Below the pieces are notes generated by a model. That model was not told the origin of the DNA. It made no database searches and saw only the letters and a list, made by a program, of their open reading frames with translations. From assembly GCA_002840685.1 (NCBI GenBank), contig PHBU01000001.1, positions 62,001-126,000 on the forward strand: a stretch of 64,000 nt of DNA. The letters run 5' to 3'. This document shows, piece after piece, positions 26,130 through 34,083 of this stretch. The DNA comes from Chloroflexi bacterium HGW-Chloroflexi-6. Its GTDB lineage: Bacteria; Chloroflexota; Anaerolineae; Anaerolineales; Villigracilaceae. The number at the start of each line of letters is the position of its first letter. Position 1 is the first letter of the stretch. The position numbers and the translations under genes were made by a program.

Positions 26130-27476
26130 TTACATTCCTCTCAGTCTCGGGTTGAAGACGCGGTCCAGTGCAAAGCCTAGCATTGCAAAGCCCAAGCCAG
26201 TCAGCATCAGCAAAGCAGCGGGCTCCAAAATCCAGTAGTAATATCCTTTGTACAAAGCGCCATTCGCCTGGGCATCATTGATGATCTTGCCCCAGGTCGG
26301 CAGAACAGGGTCACCCAGACCGAGTAACGCAAGCGAGGCTTCCAGAAAAACGAATGCCGGTACAGAAGAAACCAAGCCAGGAATGAGGAGCGGGATCATG
26401 CGCGGGATCAAGTAAACAAAGATGATGCGCACATCAGACGCGCCATAAGCACGCGCTGCCTCAATATAAGTCGACTCTTTGGTTTGCAAGAAAATCGCCC
26501 GGTAGCCTTTGATCGCGCCGGTGAAAATACTGAGCAAGATGGTCACACCCAGAATAACCCAGATACTGCGCGAGTAAAACGTTCCGACCATGATCAGGAT
26601 CGACAGAAACGGCAAAACCAAGTTGACTTCGGTAATACGCTGGATCAGTTCATCGACCCAGCCGCCGTACCAGGCGCCCATGGCGGCAATGATCATGGTC
26701 AGCACAGAAGTTCCAAGTGAAGCGATCAAACCAAAAGCCAGCGCCACAGGAACCCCCCACAGCAGGGGCAGGGTCAGGTCGCGGCGGGCATGGTCAGTGC
26801 CGGCCCAGCCATAAACCTGTCCGTGAAAGACAAACTCGGCATCCAGTTCGGAACCTTCTTCAAAGGCAATTCCAGTAACAACAAGCTGGTAAGTCCCCTT
26901 GACCGGCACAAGCCTGTCTTCAATCTCGGGGTTGGCAAACAAGCCTTCAACTGGATTTTTGTCACCCAGGCGGCGTCTCAATTTTTCATCCTGCGAGAAG
27001 CGATAGGTCATTTGCTTGCCCACGCCAAAATCTGCCACGCGGAGCTCACGCCCATCAGGGGTGATCATCTTCATCGAAACAAAAGGCTGCTTGGCTTCAA
27101 AATTGGAGTTGAAGTAAAGCAGCATTTCCTGCGGGAAGACATCAAAATCATAGTCAAAGGTATAGGTGATGTTGATGGTGGTTGTGTTCTTATCACCGGG
27201 GATCACCTCGCGTACGACCCCAGGGTCAGAGGATTTCATCGTAAAAGACTCGGTCAACTTCTGAGAAGTGAAATTATTGAACCAGGCCGGAGGCGCGAAC
27301 TTTGGATTCATGTACCAAACATCCTCACCGCCGCGCCATAGCTTGATGGCGGTATCGTAGGGGATGGTAATCAGCACATAGGCCGACACCACCACCAGGA
27401 GAACGATAACCACCAACCCGGCAATAGCAGATGGATATTGCAGCAAATCTTTGAATGCTTTTTTTATCGTATTCAT
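26130..27476 (-). CDS. Peptide-type ABC permease, OppC-like, with extracellular insertion
   Basis: The 448-residue permease is longer than typical OppC/DppC proteins (about 300). After the first transmembrane helix (about 17-38) comes a soluble, exported-side insertion of about 170 residues (about 50-225) with beta-rich sequence such as TTTINITYTFDYDFDVFPQEM and VKGTYQLVVTGIAF. The usual five-helix core follows, with the coupling EAA loop SDVRIIFVYLIPRMIPLLIPGLV (about 353-375). The stop of the OppB-like gene is two bases before the start. The insertion may help capture substrate or bind the large solute-binding protein. Confidence 0.9.
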   Translation of the reverse strand: MNTIKKAFKDLLQYPSAIAGLVVIVLLVVVSAYVLITIPYDTAIKLWRGGEDVWYMNPKFAPPAWFNNFTSQKLTESFTMKSSDPGVVREVIPGDKNTTTINITYTFDYDFDVFPQEMLLYFNSNFEAKQPFVSMKMITPDGRELRVADFGVGKQMTYRFSQDEKLRRRLGDKNPVEGLFANPEIEDRLVPVKGTYQLVVTGIAFEEGSELDAEFVFHGQVYGWAGTDHARRDLTLPLLWGVPVALAFGLIASLGTSVLTMIIAAMGAWYGGWVDELIQRITEVNLVLPFLSILIMVGTFYSRSIWVILGVTILLSIFTGAIKGYRAIFLQTKESTYIEAARAYGASDVRIIFVYLIPRMIPLLIPGLVSSVPAFVFLEASLALLGLGDPVLPTWGKIINDAQANGALYKGYYYWILEPAALLMLTGLGFAMLGFALDRVFNPRLRGM

Positions 27477-27478
27477 AT

Positions 27479-28594
27479 TTAATTCCCACCGCCAACTTTT
27501 ACTCTGGGGTCAACCAAGGCATAGATAAAATCAAGTAAAAAGACCGTGATCGCCAGCAGGTAAGCATAAATAATGGTTGAACCCACGATCACGGGGGTAT
27601 CATATAAACCAATTGCCTGGAACAAGGTACGACCAAGGCCGGGCCACAAGAAAACAGTTTCGGTAATGATGGCGCCTGTCCACAAACCGATCAGCAAGAG
27701 CGCAAAATTGGTGATGATGATGGGCAAGGTGGGGCGCAAAACGTAGCGGCGTTCAATATCTCGGGAAAGCAGACCTTTGGCTTTGGCCAGTTCCACGTAA
27801 TCTTCGCTGGAATAGATCAAAAAGAAAGTGCGATAGTTGTAAATACTGATAAAAATGGAACTAAAAATCAAGGAGGATGCGGGCAAAATCAGGTGCTGAA
27901 GCAGGCTGAGTGTATATTCAAACAAATTATCCGGGGGCGGCGCAGACACCATGCCACCGAAAGGCAGAACTTTCCAGATCGCGGCAAAGAGCAGGATGAA
28001 GAAAATCCCATAGAACCAGGGCGGGGCTGCAGAGGTTGGCGAGAGCGCAATCACCAGCTTATCCCAGAAACTGCCGTACTTTCTGGAAAGCGAAAGCGCC
28101 AGGAAGAGGCTGACAAAAAACAAAATAAGATTGGCTGAACCCATGAGCAGTAAGGTGGCCGGTAAACGTTCCAGAATGATCAGGCGCACCTGTCGGGAGC
28201 CGCTATCGCTGGACATATTGATCGCGCGACCCAGGTTCATTTGCAATGCATTGGTCAGGTACCGGAGATTTCGAATTGCTACGGGAGTATCAAGCCCCAT
28301 GCGCTTCTCTTGCAGTTTGATCATATCCTCGGCGAGTTGTCTTTTTACATCAGTGGCCATGTTCTTGTTGGCCGGGTTATTCATGACCTGGGCTGTGACA
28401 TTCTCGCGAATATCTGCTTTCATGATCTGATCTACATAACCGCCCATGTTCGCGATGTTGATCGTCAAATAAATACCGATCACAATAGTCACAAATAGCG
28501 TAAGCAGCCTTACAACAGTGTAACGCGCCACACGCATAAAGGTACTGCTTGATGAAGGTTTCTTTACAGATTCTGAACCTGCCGACTGGCTCAT
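27479..28594 (-). CDS. Peptide-type ABC permease, OppB-like
   Basis: The 371-residue permease has the first transmembrane helix at about 17-42, a periplasmic-type helical segment (about 55-115, including the KRMGLDTPV signature of OppB/DppB) and the membrane core with the EAA loop LLSRDIERRYVLRPTLPIIITNF. The start is ATG 28594 after GAGGAAAG; the frame extends to 28657 into the intercistronic hairpin. It forms the channel with the OppC-like protein. Confidence 0.92.
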   Translation of the reverse strand: MSQSAGSESVKKPSSSSTFMRVARYTVVRLLTLFVTIVIGIYLTINIANMGGYVDQIMKADIRENVTAQVMNNPANKNMATDVKRQLAEDMIKLQEKRMGLDTPVAIRNLRYLTNALQMNLGRAINMSSDSGSRQVRLIILERLPATLLLMGSANLILFFVSLFLALSLSRKYGSFWDKLVIALSPTSAAPPWFYGIFFILLFAAIWKVLPFGGMVSAPPPDNLFEYTLSLLQHLILPASSLIFSSIFISIYNYRTFFLIYSSEDYVELAKAKGLLSRDIERRYVLRPTLPIIITNFALLLIGLWTGAIITETVFLWPGLGRTLFQAIGLYDTPVIVGSTIIYAYLLAITVFLLDFIYALVDPRVKVGGGN

Positions 28595-28619
28595 GTTCTT
28601 TCCTCGCAAACTAGGGGAT

Positions 28620-28656
28620 TGATAGGGGCAAGGGAGAAAAACCCTTGCCCCTATCA
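28620..28656 (-). repeat. Perfect intercistronic hairpin between binding protein and permease genes
   Basis: TGATAGGGGCAAGGG (28620-28634) and its exact complement (28642-28656) flank a 7-base loop. On the minus strand the loop is T-rich and no T-run follows. Such structures often protect the abundant binding-protein mRNA while reducing read-through into permease genes. Confidence 0.75.
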
Positions 28657-28688
28657 TGGACTTTCAGGTTACAACCTCAAGCTCAAGA

Positions 28689-31247
28689 TTACGGAGCGGT
28701 GACGAATTCCATGCTCACGAAGGTAGGAACGCTAACGAGCATCGGAATGACCGCAACTTCAACCTTGTTGGAACCCGCTTCGAGCGCAGCGGAGATTTCG
28801 GCGGGAAGAACAACCTTGTACTGGCCATCGGCAACAAATTCTGCTTCACCGACCAGCGCAACCTCGCCCTGGGCATTGTAGAACAGGAACTTGACCTGTT
28901 TGATCTCAGCCTGCGGGTAGGGTTCGCCCTTGTAAGTCACGAAGACATCAAAGGTGGCTTCTTCGCCAATCGTAACCATGCCAGCGCCATCGAGTTCGGC
29001 TTCGGCCAGCTTGGGTTCACCAAAGGTGGACCAGCGGTCGGCAAGATCAGGATAGTCGGGGTAGTTTACGAGGGTCAACGACTTCTCGGTCAGGAAAACC
29101 TTATCGAGAACGTAGGGGCCGGTACCAACGATCATGTGGCCATGATCAGCGTAGAACTTGTCCAGGTTGGCGTAGCGAGCCGCGGCTTCTTCAGCGGTGA
29201 CAAACTGGCCCATGGTGGGGGCGTAGGGGATGAAGGATTCGGCAACAGCCTGATCGAGGTATTTCTTCAGGATCTCGAGGCTGGGGCCACCAACATAGCT
29301 GGTCCATTCAACTTCAGTAGCAGCGGCCTTGTCGGTGGAGTAAGCAAGTTCGCCAGCGGCTTCAGCCAGGTTACCAATCGCGATGGCATCCCACTTGGAT
29401 TCACCAAAACCGTAGTTCGGCCACAGGGAGATCGCCATGTTTTCGGCGTCGGGCTGGGTCAGGTCGGTGTACCATTCGATCACCAGGGGTTCGGTGGAAA
29501 CGATCTTGACACCCTTGAAGGAAGAGATAAAGGATTCGTACACCGGAACAGCAGCTTCGTCGTAGATGGCGCTTTCAGGTTGGGCGCGATCAAAGGTCAG
29601 GATAAGAGCCATGACCACGTCGGCGGCGCTGAAGTTGCTGCCATCGTGCCATTTGACACTCGTGTAGAGGTCAGCCGGGTAGGTCACAACGGACTTGACC
29701 TTGGCGGTGGTGCCTTCGGCGACAGGCACAAAGGTTTGGGTTGTGGCATCCCAACTGCCCCAGGCATCGGCCGGCACAACAATTTCAGGCGCGGTGTTCA
29801 GGGTGACCCAGTCCAAAGTCTGGTTGGTGGGGGGCAGGCTGTCAAGAACGGTGATCTCAGCCGATTCAGCGCGCAGAGGCCAAACCAGACCGGTATACGG
29901 GTCGTTCATGAAGCCACCGCTGGCGGTGGCGCGCAGCGCGCCCTGATCGAAGGTCCAGTTGCCACCGGCAATCGGGTTCCAGGGATCAGCAAAGAGGTTC
30001 TGGGTGGCCCACTTCAATTGACCACCTTCTTGACCGATGAAACGGAGGGTGAAGGGGTAAATCTGGGCGCTCTCAATACCAGCGGCCAGATCAGAAGTAG
30101 CCTGTACGTTGCTGTTGTAGGGGGTGTAGTTCTTGCCGTCGATCAGGAAAACCTGGAAGGAGTCTTCCAAGCTGAGTTCCATGGCGCGGGCAAACATCTC
30201 ACGACGTTGTTCGAGGGTCGTGAAATTGCCGTTGATCAGGTCATCGCCGAGTTTCTGGAATTCAGGATCAGAAACATTGGCAAAGAAGACGGGCATACCC
30301 TGACCACTGGTGTTCAGGTACATCTGCTGGAACATGTTCTTTTCATCACGGTTGATGACAGTGGAGCTCCAGGCAGCGGTGTAAGCGGTCCACAGGCAGT
30401 CGGTCGGTTCAGACTGGATCCAGAGCGGGGAAGCTTCGGAAGATGTCTTGTACTGGCGATCGACGGTGAAACCAACAAGTTCGAGCTGGGTGGCAACATA
30501 ATCGCCAATCGGCTTGCGGGTGCCATCGCTATCGGGGCGGATCAACAGGATGATGTTGACGGGAGCATCCTTATACATCCACTTGCCGTCAGCGCCCATG
30601 GTCGCGCCCATAGCTTCCATCTCGGCCTTGATCATTTCAGTGGCCTTCTCGGGATTGTAAGCATACTTGGACTCGATCGCGCGGGCAACGTCAGCGAGTT
30701 CAGCATAGTCGGGGCCATTGGTCTGGATGGTGAAGAACTTGGGCAGACCACCGCCGGCGTAAACTTCCTGATTGATGTAATTGCGGTCATACAGGTAGTT
30801 GGTCGCTTCGCGGATCTTGCGGTTGGAGAACGGGTTGAGCACGTTCTCGTCGGTGCAGATGGCCGGGTTGTAGAGCATGTCGTAGTACAGGCCATTCGAG
30901 TCAGAGTAGCTCAGACCGGCATCTTTAATGGCGGGCAAATCCTTGGAAGAAAGGCCATTGGCGTAGATGTCAATCGCGCCAGCCTGGAGCTGGGTGATGG
31001 CAGAATCGGCTGCAACGACCGACATGACGATCTCGTCCAGCCAGCCACCCTTGCGAGTGGTGGGCGGAACAGCGGTCGGCTCAGGTTCAGCAGTCGGCTC
31101 GGGTTCAGCAGTGGGAGCAGCCTCTTCAGCAGGGGCAGTTGTCGGTTCTTCAACGGGGGTTACGACGGGGGTGCCGCCGCAGGCAGCAAGGATCATGCTG
31201 GCAATAACCAACAGACCAAAAACGAACATCAAACGGTTCTTAAACAT
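28689..31247 (-). CDS. ABC solute-binding protein family 5, lipoprotein, C-terminally extended
   Basis: The 852-residue protein has a lipobox (ILAACGG, Cys at 23) and a Glu/Pro/Thr linker to about residue 60. It is clearly a family-5 extracellular binding protein (peptide/nickel type), for example RKIREATNYLYDRNYINQEVY near 150 and VKWHDGSNFSAADVVMALILTFD near 535. It is about 300 residues longer than DppA. The last 110 residues, TIGEEATFDVFVTYKGEPYPQAEI onward, look like an immunoglobulin-type domain. The binding lobes appear in a permuted order, with the typical N-terminal WHDG segment in the second half. GGAGGAGAAA precedes the start. Confidence 0.9.
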   Translation of the reverse strand: MFKNRLMFVFGLLVIASMILAACGGTPVVTPVEEPTTAPAEEAAPTAEPEPTAEPEPTAVPPTTRKGGWLDEIVMSVVAADSAITQLQAGAIDIYANGLSSKDLPAIKDAGLSYSDSNGLYYDMLYNPAICTDENVLNPFSNRKIREATNYLYDRNYINQEVYAGGGLPKFFTIQTNGPDYAELADVARAIESKYAYNPEKATEMIKAEMEAMGATMGADGKWMYKDAPVNIILLIRPDSDGTRKPIGDYVATQLELVGFTVDRQYKTSSEASPLWIQSEPTDCLWTAYTAAWSSTVINRDEKNMFQQMYLNTSGQGMPVFFANVSDPEFQKLGDDLINGNFTTLEQRREMFARAMELSLEDSFQVFLIDGKNYTPYNSNVQATSDLAAGIESAQIYPFTLRFIGQEGGQLKWATQNLFADPWNPIAGGNWTFDQGALRATASGGFMNDPYTGLVWPLRAESAEITVLDSLPPTNQTLDWVTLNTAPEIVVPADAWGSWDATTQTFVPVAEGTTAKVKSVVTYPADLYTSVKWHDGSNFSAADVVMALILTFDRAQPESAIYDEAAVPVYESFISSFKGVKIVSTEPLVIEWYTDLTQPDAENMAISLWPNYGFGESKWDAIAIGNLAEAAGELAYSTDKAAATEVEWTSYVGGPSLEILKKYLDQAVAESFIPYAPTMGQFVTAEEAAARYANLDKFYADHGHMIVGTGPYVLDKVFLTEKSLTLVNYPDYPDLADRWSTFGEPKLAEAELDGAGMVTIGEEATFDVFVTYKGEPYPQAEIKQVKFLFYNAQGEVALVGEAEFVADGQYKVVLPAEISAALEAGSNKVEVAVIPMLVSVPTFVSMEFVTAP

Positions 31248-31325
31248 TGTATTTCTCCTCCTGAGAAATTTAAAACGGGTTAGTTGGATACAACAGACTT
31301 ATAGGATCAGCAAGTATCGTTCCGT

Positions 31326-31341
31326 TAATCACCTCCTTCTC
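31326..31341 (-). promoter_or_regulatory. Strong ribosome-binding sequence without adjacent start codon
   Basis: On the minus strand GAGAAGGAGGTGATTA (31341-31326) is almost fully complementary to the 16S rRNA 3' end, but lies about 80 bases upstream of the binding-protein ATG, which has its own GGAGGAG site. It may be a ribosome standby site. Confidence 0.45.
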
Positions 31342-31353
31342 AGAGGGTTTCCA

Positions 31354-31369
31354 GTTTGAAAATTCAAAC
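31354..31369. promoter_or_regulatory. Palindrome just downstream of the binding-protein promoter
   Basis: GTTTGAA-AA-TTCAAAC is a perfect 7-bp inverted repeat around two bases. It covers about +5 to +20 of the predicted transcript, a position where a bound repressor would block initiation. Confidence 0.5.
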
Positions 31370-31380
31370 ATAGGGCTATC

Positions 31381-31409
31381 ACTATAGCACAAGGATTTTA
31401 TAGAGTCAA
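31381..31409 (-). promoter_or_regulatory. Sigma70-like promoter of the peptide ABC operon
   Basis: On the minus strand TTGACT (31409-31404) and TATAGT (31386-31381) are 17 bases apart. The leader to the binding-protein ATG is about 125 bases. Confidence 0.8.
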
Positions 31410-31473
31410 GAAAAGGCACGGCCGCAAGAGCCTGCTTTCATCTTGTTTTAAGCATTCTCGGAAATGTAAACGG

Positions 31474-33435
31474 TTACGGGACACGACAAAGCGGGTCAAC
31501 ATCCAACTCTTCCAGATTCCATAAATCAAACACGATCGCCGGCGTCAGATCAAAATTACACAAATCGGGGCGCGATGCCGCAACCTTGATGCGCATATAG
31601 AGCGGAATGGATGGCAAATCATTGGCAAAGATTGACTGTAAGCGGGCATAAGTAGCCTGATAAGTTGGCTGGTCAGGCAGGCTGCGATCAACTTGCTGGC
31701 ACAAGATATCAAAGTCAGGATTTTTATAACCCATGATATTAATGCCTGTCCAATTATTTGTATCGGATGGGATCTCGGCGTCTGTGTAACCAAAACAGGC
31801 CGACTCTGTGCTCGATGCGCCAACTGCGTAAACTCCAAGGTCAAACTGGCGGCCAAACAAAGGGCCAATCGGGCCGGGCGCATAAAGGTCACCGACCGGT
31901 AAATGCTTTACTTCGACTCCGATTCCGCATTCTCGCAGGGATGCTGCTAAGATTTCGGCCGCCTGACGGCGCTGGATGGCCTCGCTGGTCTGGTACGAAA
32001 GCGAGAGTGCTACGCCATCCGTCAGGCCTGTTACCCCGCTGGATGTGCGCGGGGTCGCAGGGTCTTTATCGGCATCCACCCAGCCAGCCTCTTCAAGCAA
32101 GGCAATACCTTGGTTGATATCGAACGGATACAGTACGGCTGCCGAACTGTAGGCAGGGTGGCTCGGGAAAACAAAAGTCGCCGGGACCGAGGTCAGCCCC
32201 AAGAGCACATCATCCACTACAGCCTGTCGGTTAAGGCAGTAGGCAATGGCCTGACGGGTGCGGATATCTGCCAGCAGGTTGGGACGATCATTCAGGTCTA
32301 TCCCATCATCATAAGAGGCCGGACGGATACCAAAATCCAGCCTTTCCATTATGTTTGTCTGCGTAATGGCGGTTTTTATGGTTTCGCTGCCTTCAAGCTC
32401 AAGCAACAATTCGATCTGTCCTTCAAGCCGCAGACTGGAATCGAGCAAATCGCATTCGCCGGAGGTGAGAGCGCTGATCCCACTTTCGGTATCGCGTAAA
32501 AAGCGGAAGGTCAGAATTTCAAAAGAAGGGAATCCGTCTTCAGCGCGGAAATAGTTCGGGTTTTTGCGCAGGCGGATCGATTCGCCGCGCGTCCAGGTTT
32601 CGAAAATGTATGCGCCCCAGCCCAGCGGCGGGTTGGATTCGGCATCAGCGCGGGCCAGCTCAGCGGCAGAGAAGCTGCCCCAGGCGTGCTGCGGCAGCGG
32701 TGACCAGAAATTGTCCGCGTAGGTCGGATCGATAAATCCGGGTCGCCCCCACCACTGGACGGTCAATTCATCGACTGCTTCGTAAGTCTGGGTACGGTCC
32801 ACCAGGTATTTTGAAGCGGGGGTTTCGATATCAGATGCGATCCGTTGGGCGAAGATCGTATCCTGAGCGGTCAGGGGCTTGCCATCAGACCACAAGATCT
32901 CGGGCTTGATGCGGAACGTGACAACCATCTGATCCATTGTGATCTCGCCGGTGCCGCTATAACGCTGAACGCAAGCCGGGTCGTTGCAGGCCGCCGGGTA
33001 ATAATCCACCCCGGCATCGAGCAGAACCACATCGCCTTTGGTATCCACAACCAGGTCACCGCGCTCGGCGGAAACGGTCACAATTTGGGCATCGCCATTC
33101 TCGATGGATGGGATCGTCTCCAGGATTACCGGCTGGTAGCCATCCAGAAAAACATCCACCGGGCCGTCGTACAGGGCGGCCAACACACTGCGGGCGGCGG
33201 GATTGGGATTGCCATACGGGTAAAGGGTATTGGGTTCCTGCCCCAGGCAGATGGTTAAATATCCTGGCTCTGACCCGACAGGAATGGCGGTCGGTTCGGC
33301 TGGCAGGGCAGTCTCTGTTGGCAAGCCCGCCTCGGGGCTTGGGGTTGGTTGATCGCCTGCCGGAACGTTACAGGCCGTAAACAACAGGGCTGTCAATAAC
33401 AGAGCCAGGTTATTTTTAAGGAAACGTTGTTTCAT
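31474..33435 (-). CDS. ABC solute-binding protein family 5, lipoprotein
   Basis: The 653-residue protein has a lipobox (LLFTAC, Cys at 22) and a Pro/Glu/Thr linker to about 50. Family-5 features are the early PNTLYPYGNPNPAARSVLAALYDG region, ILWSDGKPLTAQDTIFAQRIASD near 170 and RQAIAYCLNRQAVVDDVLLGL near 395. It is a second binding protein for the peptide-type importer, with its own promoter region. ATG 33435 is preceded by GGAG; the frame is open further upstream without a good ribosome site. The stop is 64 bases upstream of the next promoter's -35. Confidence 0.9.
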   Translation of the reverse strand: MKQRFLKNNLALLLTALLFTACNVPAGDQPTPSPEAGLPTETALPAEPTAIPVGSEPGYLTICLGQEPNTLYPYGNPNPAARSVLAALYDGPVDVFLDGYQPVILETIPSIENGDAQIVTVSAERGDLVVDTKGDVVLLDAGVDYYPAACNDPACVQRYSGTGEITMDQMVVTFRIKPEILWSDGKPLTAQDTIFAQRIASDIETPASKYLVDRTQTYEAVDELTVQWWGRPGFIDPTYADNFWSPLPQHAWGSFSAAELARADAESNPPLGWGAYIFETWTRGESIRLRKNPNYFRAEDGFPSFEILTFRFLRDTESGISALTSGECDLLDSSLRLEGQIELLLELEGSETIKTAITQTNIMERLDFGIRPASYDDGIDLNDRPNLLADIRTRQAIAYCLNRQAVVDDVLLGLTSVPATFVFPSHPAYSSAAVLYPFDINQGIALLEEAGWVDADKDPATPRTSSGVTGLTDGVALSLSYQTSEAIQRRQAAEILAASLRECGIGVEVKHLPVGDLYAPGPIGPLFGRQFDLGVYAVGASSTESACFGYTDAEIPSDTNNWTGINIMGYKNPDFDILCQQVDRSLPDQPTYQATYARLQSIFANDLPSIPLYMRIKVAASRPDLCNFDLTPAIVFDLWNLEELDVDPLCRVP

Positions 33436-33526
33436 ATAATAACTCCTGTGGCGGGAAGGAAATCTCATGGTTTGGGCGAAATATAACACAAGTAAGCAGG
33501 TTCTGCCCACAGGGGAAGCCCCAAGA

Positions 33527-33542
33527 TTACCCGCATGGGTAA
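33527..33542. promoter_or_regulatory. Palindrome between divergent binding-protein and mscL genes
   Basis: TTACCC-GCAT-GGGTAA is a perfect 6-bp inverted repeat with a 4-base spacer. It lies midway between the two divergent starts and could be an operator. Confidence 0.35.
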
Positions 33543-33600
33543 GTAAAACAAGATCGTGTGGAGTAAAATATGGATGACAATAGATTCGGAGGAGAAGAAT

Positions 33601-33996
33601 ATGTTAAAAGAATTTCGTGATTTCGCCGTGCGCGGAAACGTGATTGATCTGGCCGTTGCTGTCATCATTGGCGGCGCATTTGGCAAGATCGTCGGATCGC
33701 TGGTCAATGATGTCTTGATGCCGCTGATCGGGCTGGCCCTGGGCGGGATCAACTTTGCCGAACAAGCCTTTACGATCGGCGAGGCGGTGATCAAATGGGG
33801 CGCATTCGTTCAAACCGTGATCGATTTCGTCATCATTGCCTTTGTGATCTTCATGATCATCAAAGCCGTCAACAAAACAAAAAAAGAAGAACCTGCCCCG
33901 GTTCCGGCAGAGCCGACCGTCAAGACCTGCCCGTTTTGCTTTACAGAAATCCCCATCAAGGCCACCCGCTGCCCAAACTGCACTTCGCAACTGTAA
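33601..33996 (+). CDS. mscL: Large-conductance mechanosensitive channel with C-terminal zinc ribbon
   Basis: The 131-residue MscL opens under membrane tension to release solutes on osmotic downshock. The N-terminal amphipathic helix and TM1 are [20 protein letters not shown] onward (1-45), and TM2 is about 70-92. Residues 93-107 are a Lys/Glu/Pro linker. The usual C-terminal helix bundle is replaced by a four-Cys zinc ribbon with C110, C113, C124 and C127. GGAGGAG lies upstream of ATG 33601. It is monocistronic and followed by a REP palindrome. Confidence 0.93.
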   Translation: MLKEFRDFAVRGNVIDLAVAVIIGGAFGKIVGSLVNDVLMPLIGLALGGINFAEQAFTIGEAVIKWGAFVQTVIDFVIIAFVIFMIIKAVNKTKKEEPAPVPAEPTVKTCPFCFTEIPIKATRCPNCTSQL

Positions 33997-34010
33997 ATTC
34001 AATCGTTTGG

Positions 34011-34039
34011 GTAGGGGCGCAGCAATGCTGCGCCCCTAC
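34011..34039. repeat. REP palindrome, copy 1
   Basis: A 29-base palindrome: GTAGGGGCGCAGCA, one central base, then the exact complement. It is identical to copies at 42877-42905 and 43245-43273. It lies 15 bases after mscL and may act as its terminator. Confidence 0.9.
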
Positions 34040-34068
34040 TTTTGTTTTATATTTGCGAGCGGGACGGT

Positions 34069-34074
34069 TATAAT
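34069..34074 (+). promoter_or_regulatory. TATAAT box directly upstream of pcrA
   Basis: TATAAT ends nine bases before the pcrA ATG at 34084. The transcript would begin at or within a few bases of the start codon, and no ribosome site is present, suggesting leaderless translation. The -35 is poor. Confidence 0.5.
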
Positions 34075-34083
34075 CAATTCGCT

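Noticed and set aside
28656-31283. An 875-codon open frame on the plus strand
   Set aside because: It lies exactly opposite the binding-protein gene, has no ribosome site or recognisable domain, and is a shadow of high-GC codon usage.
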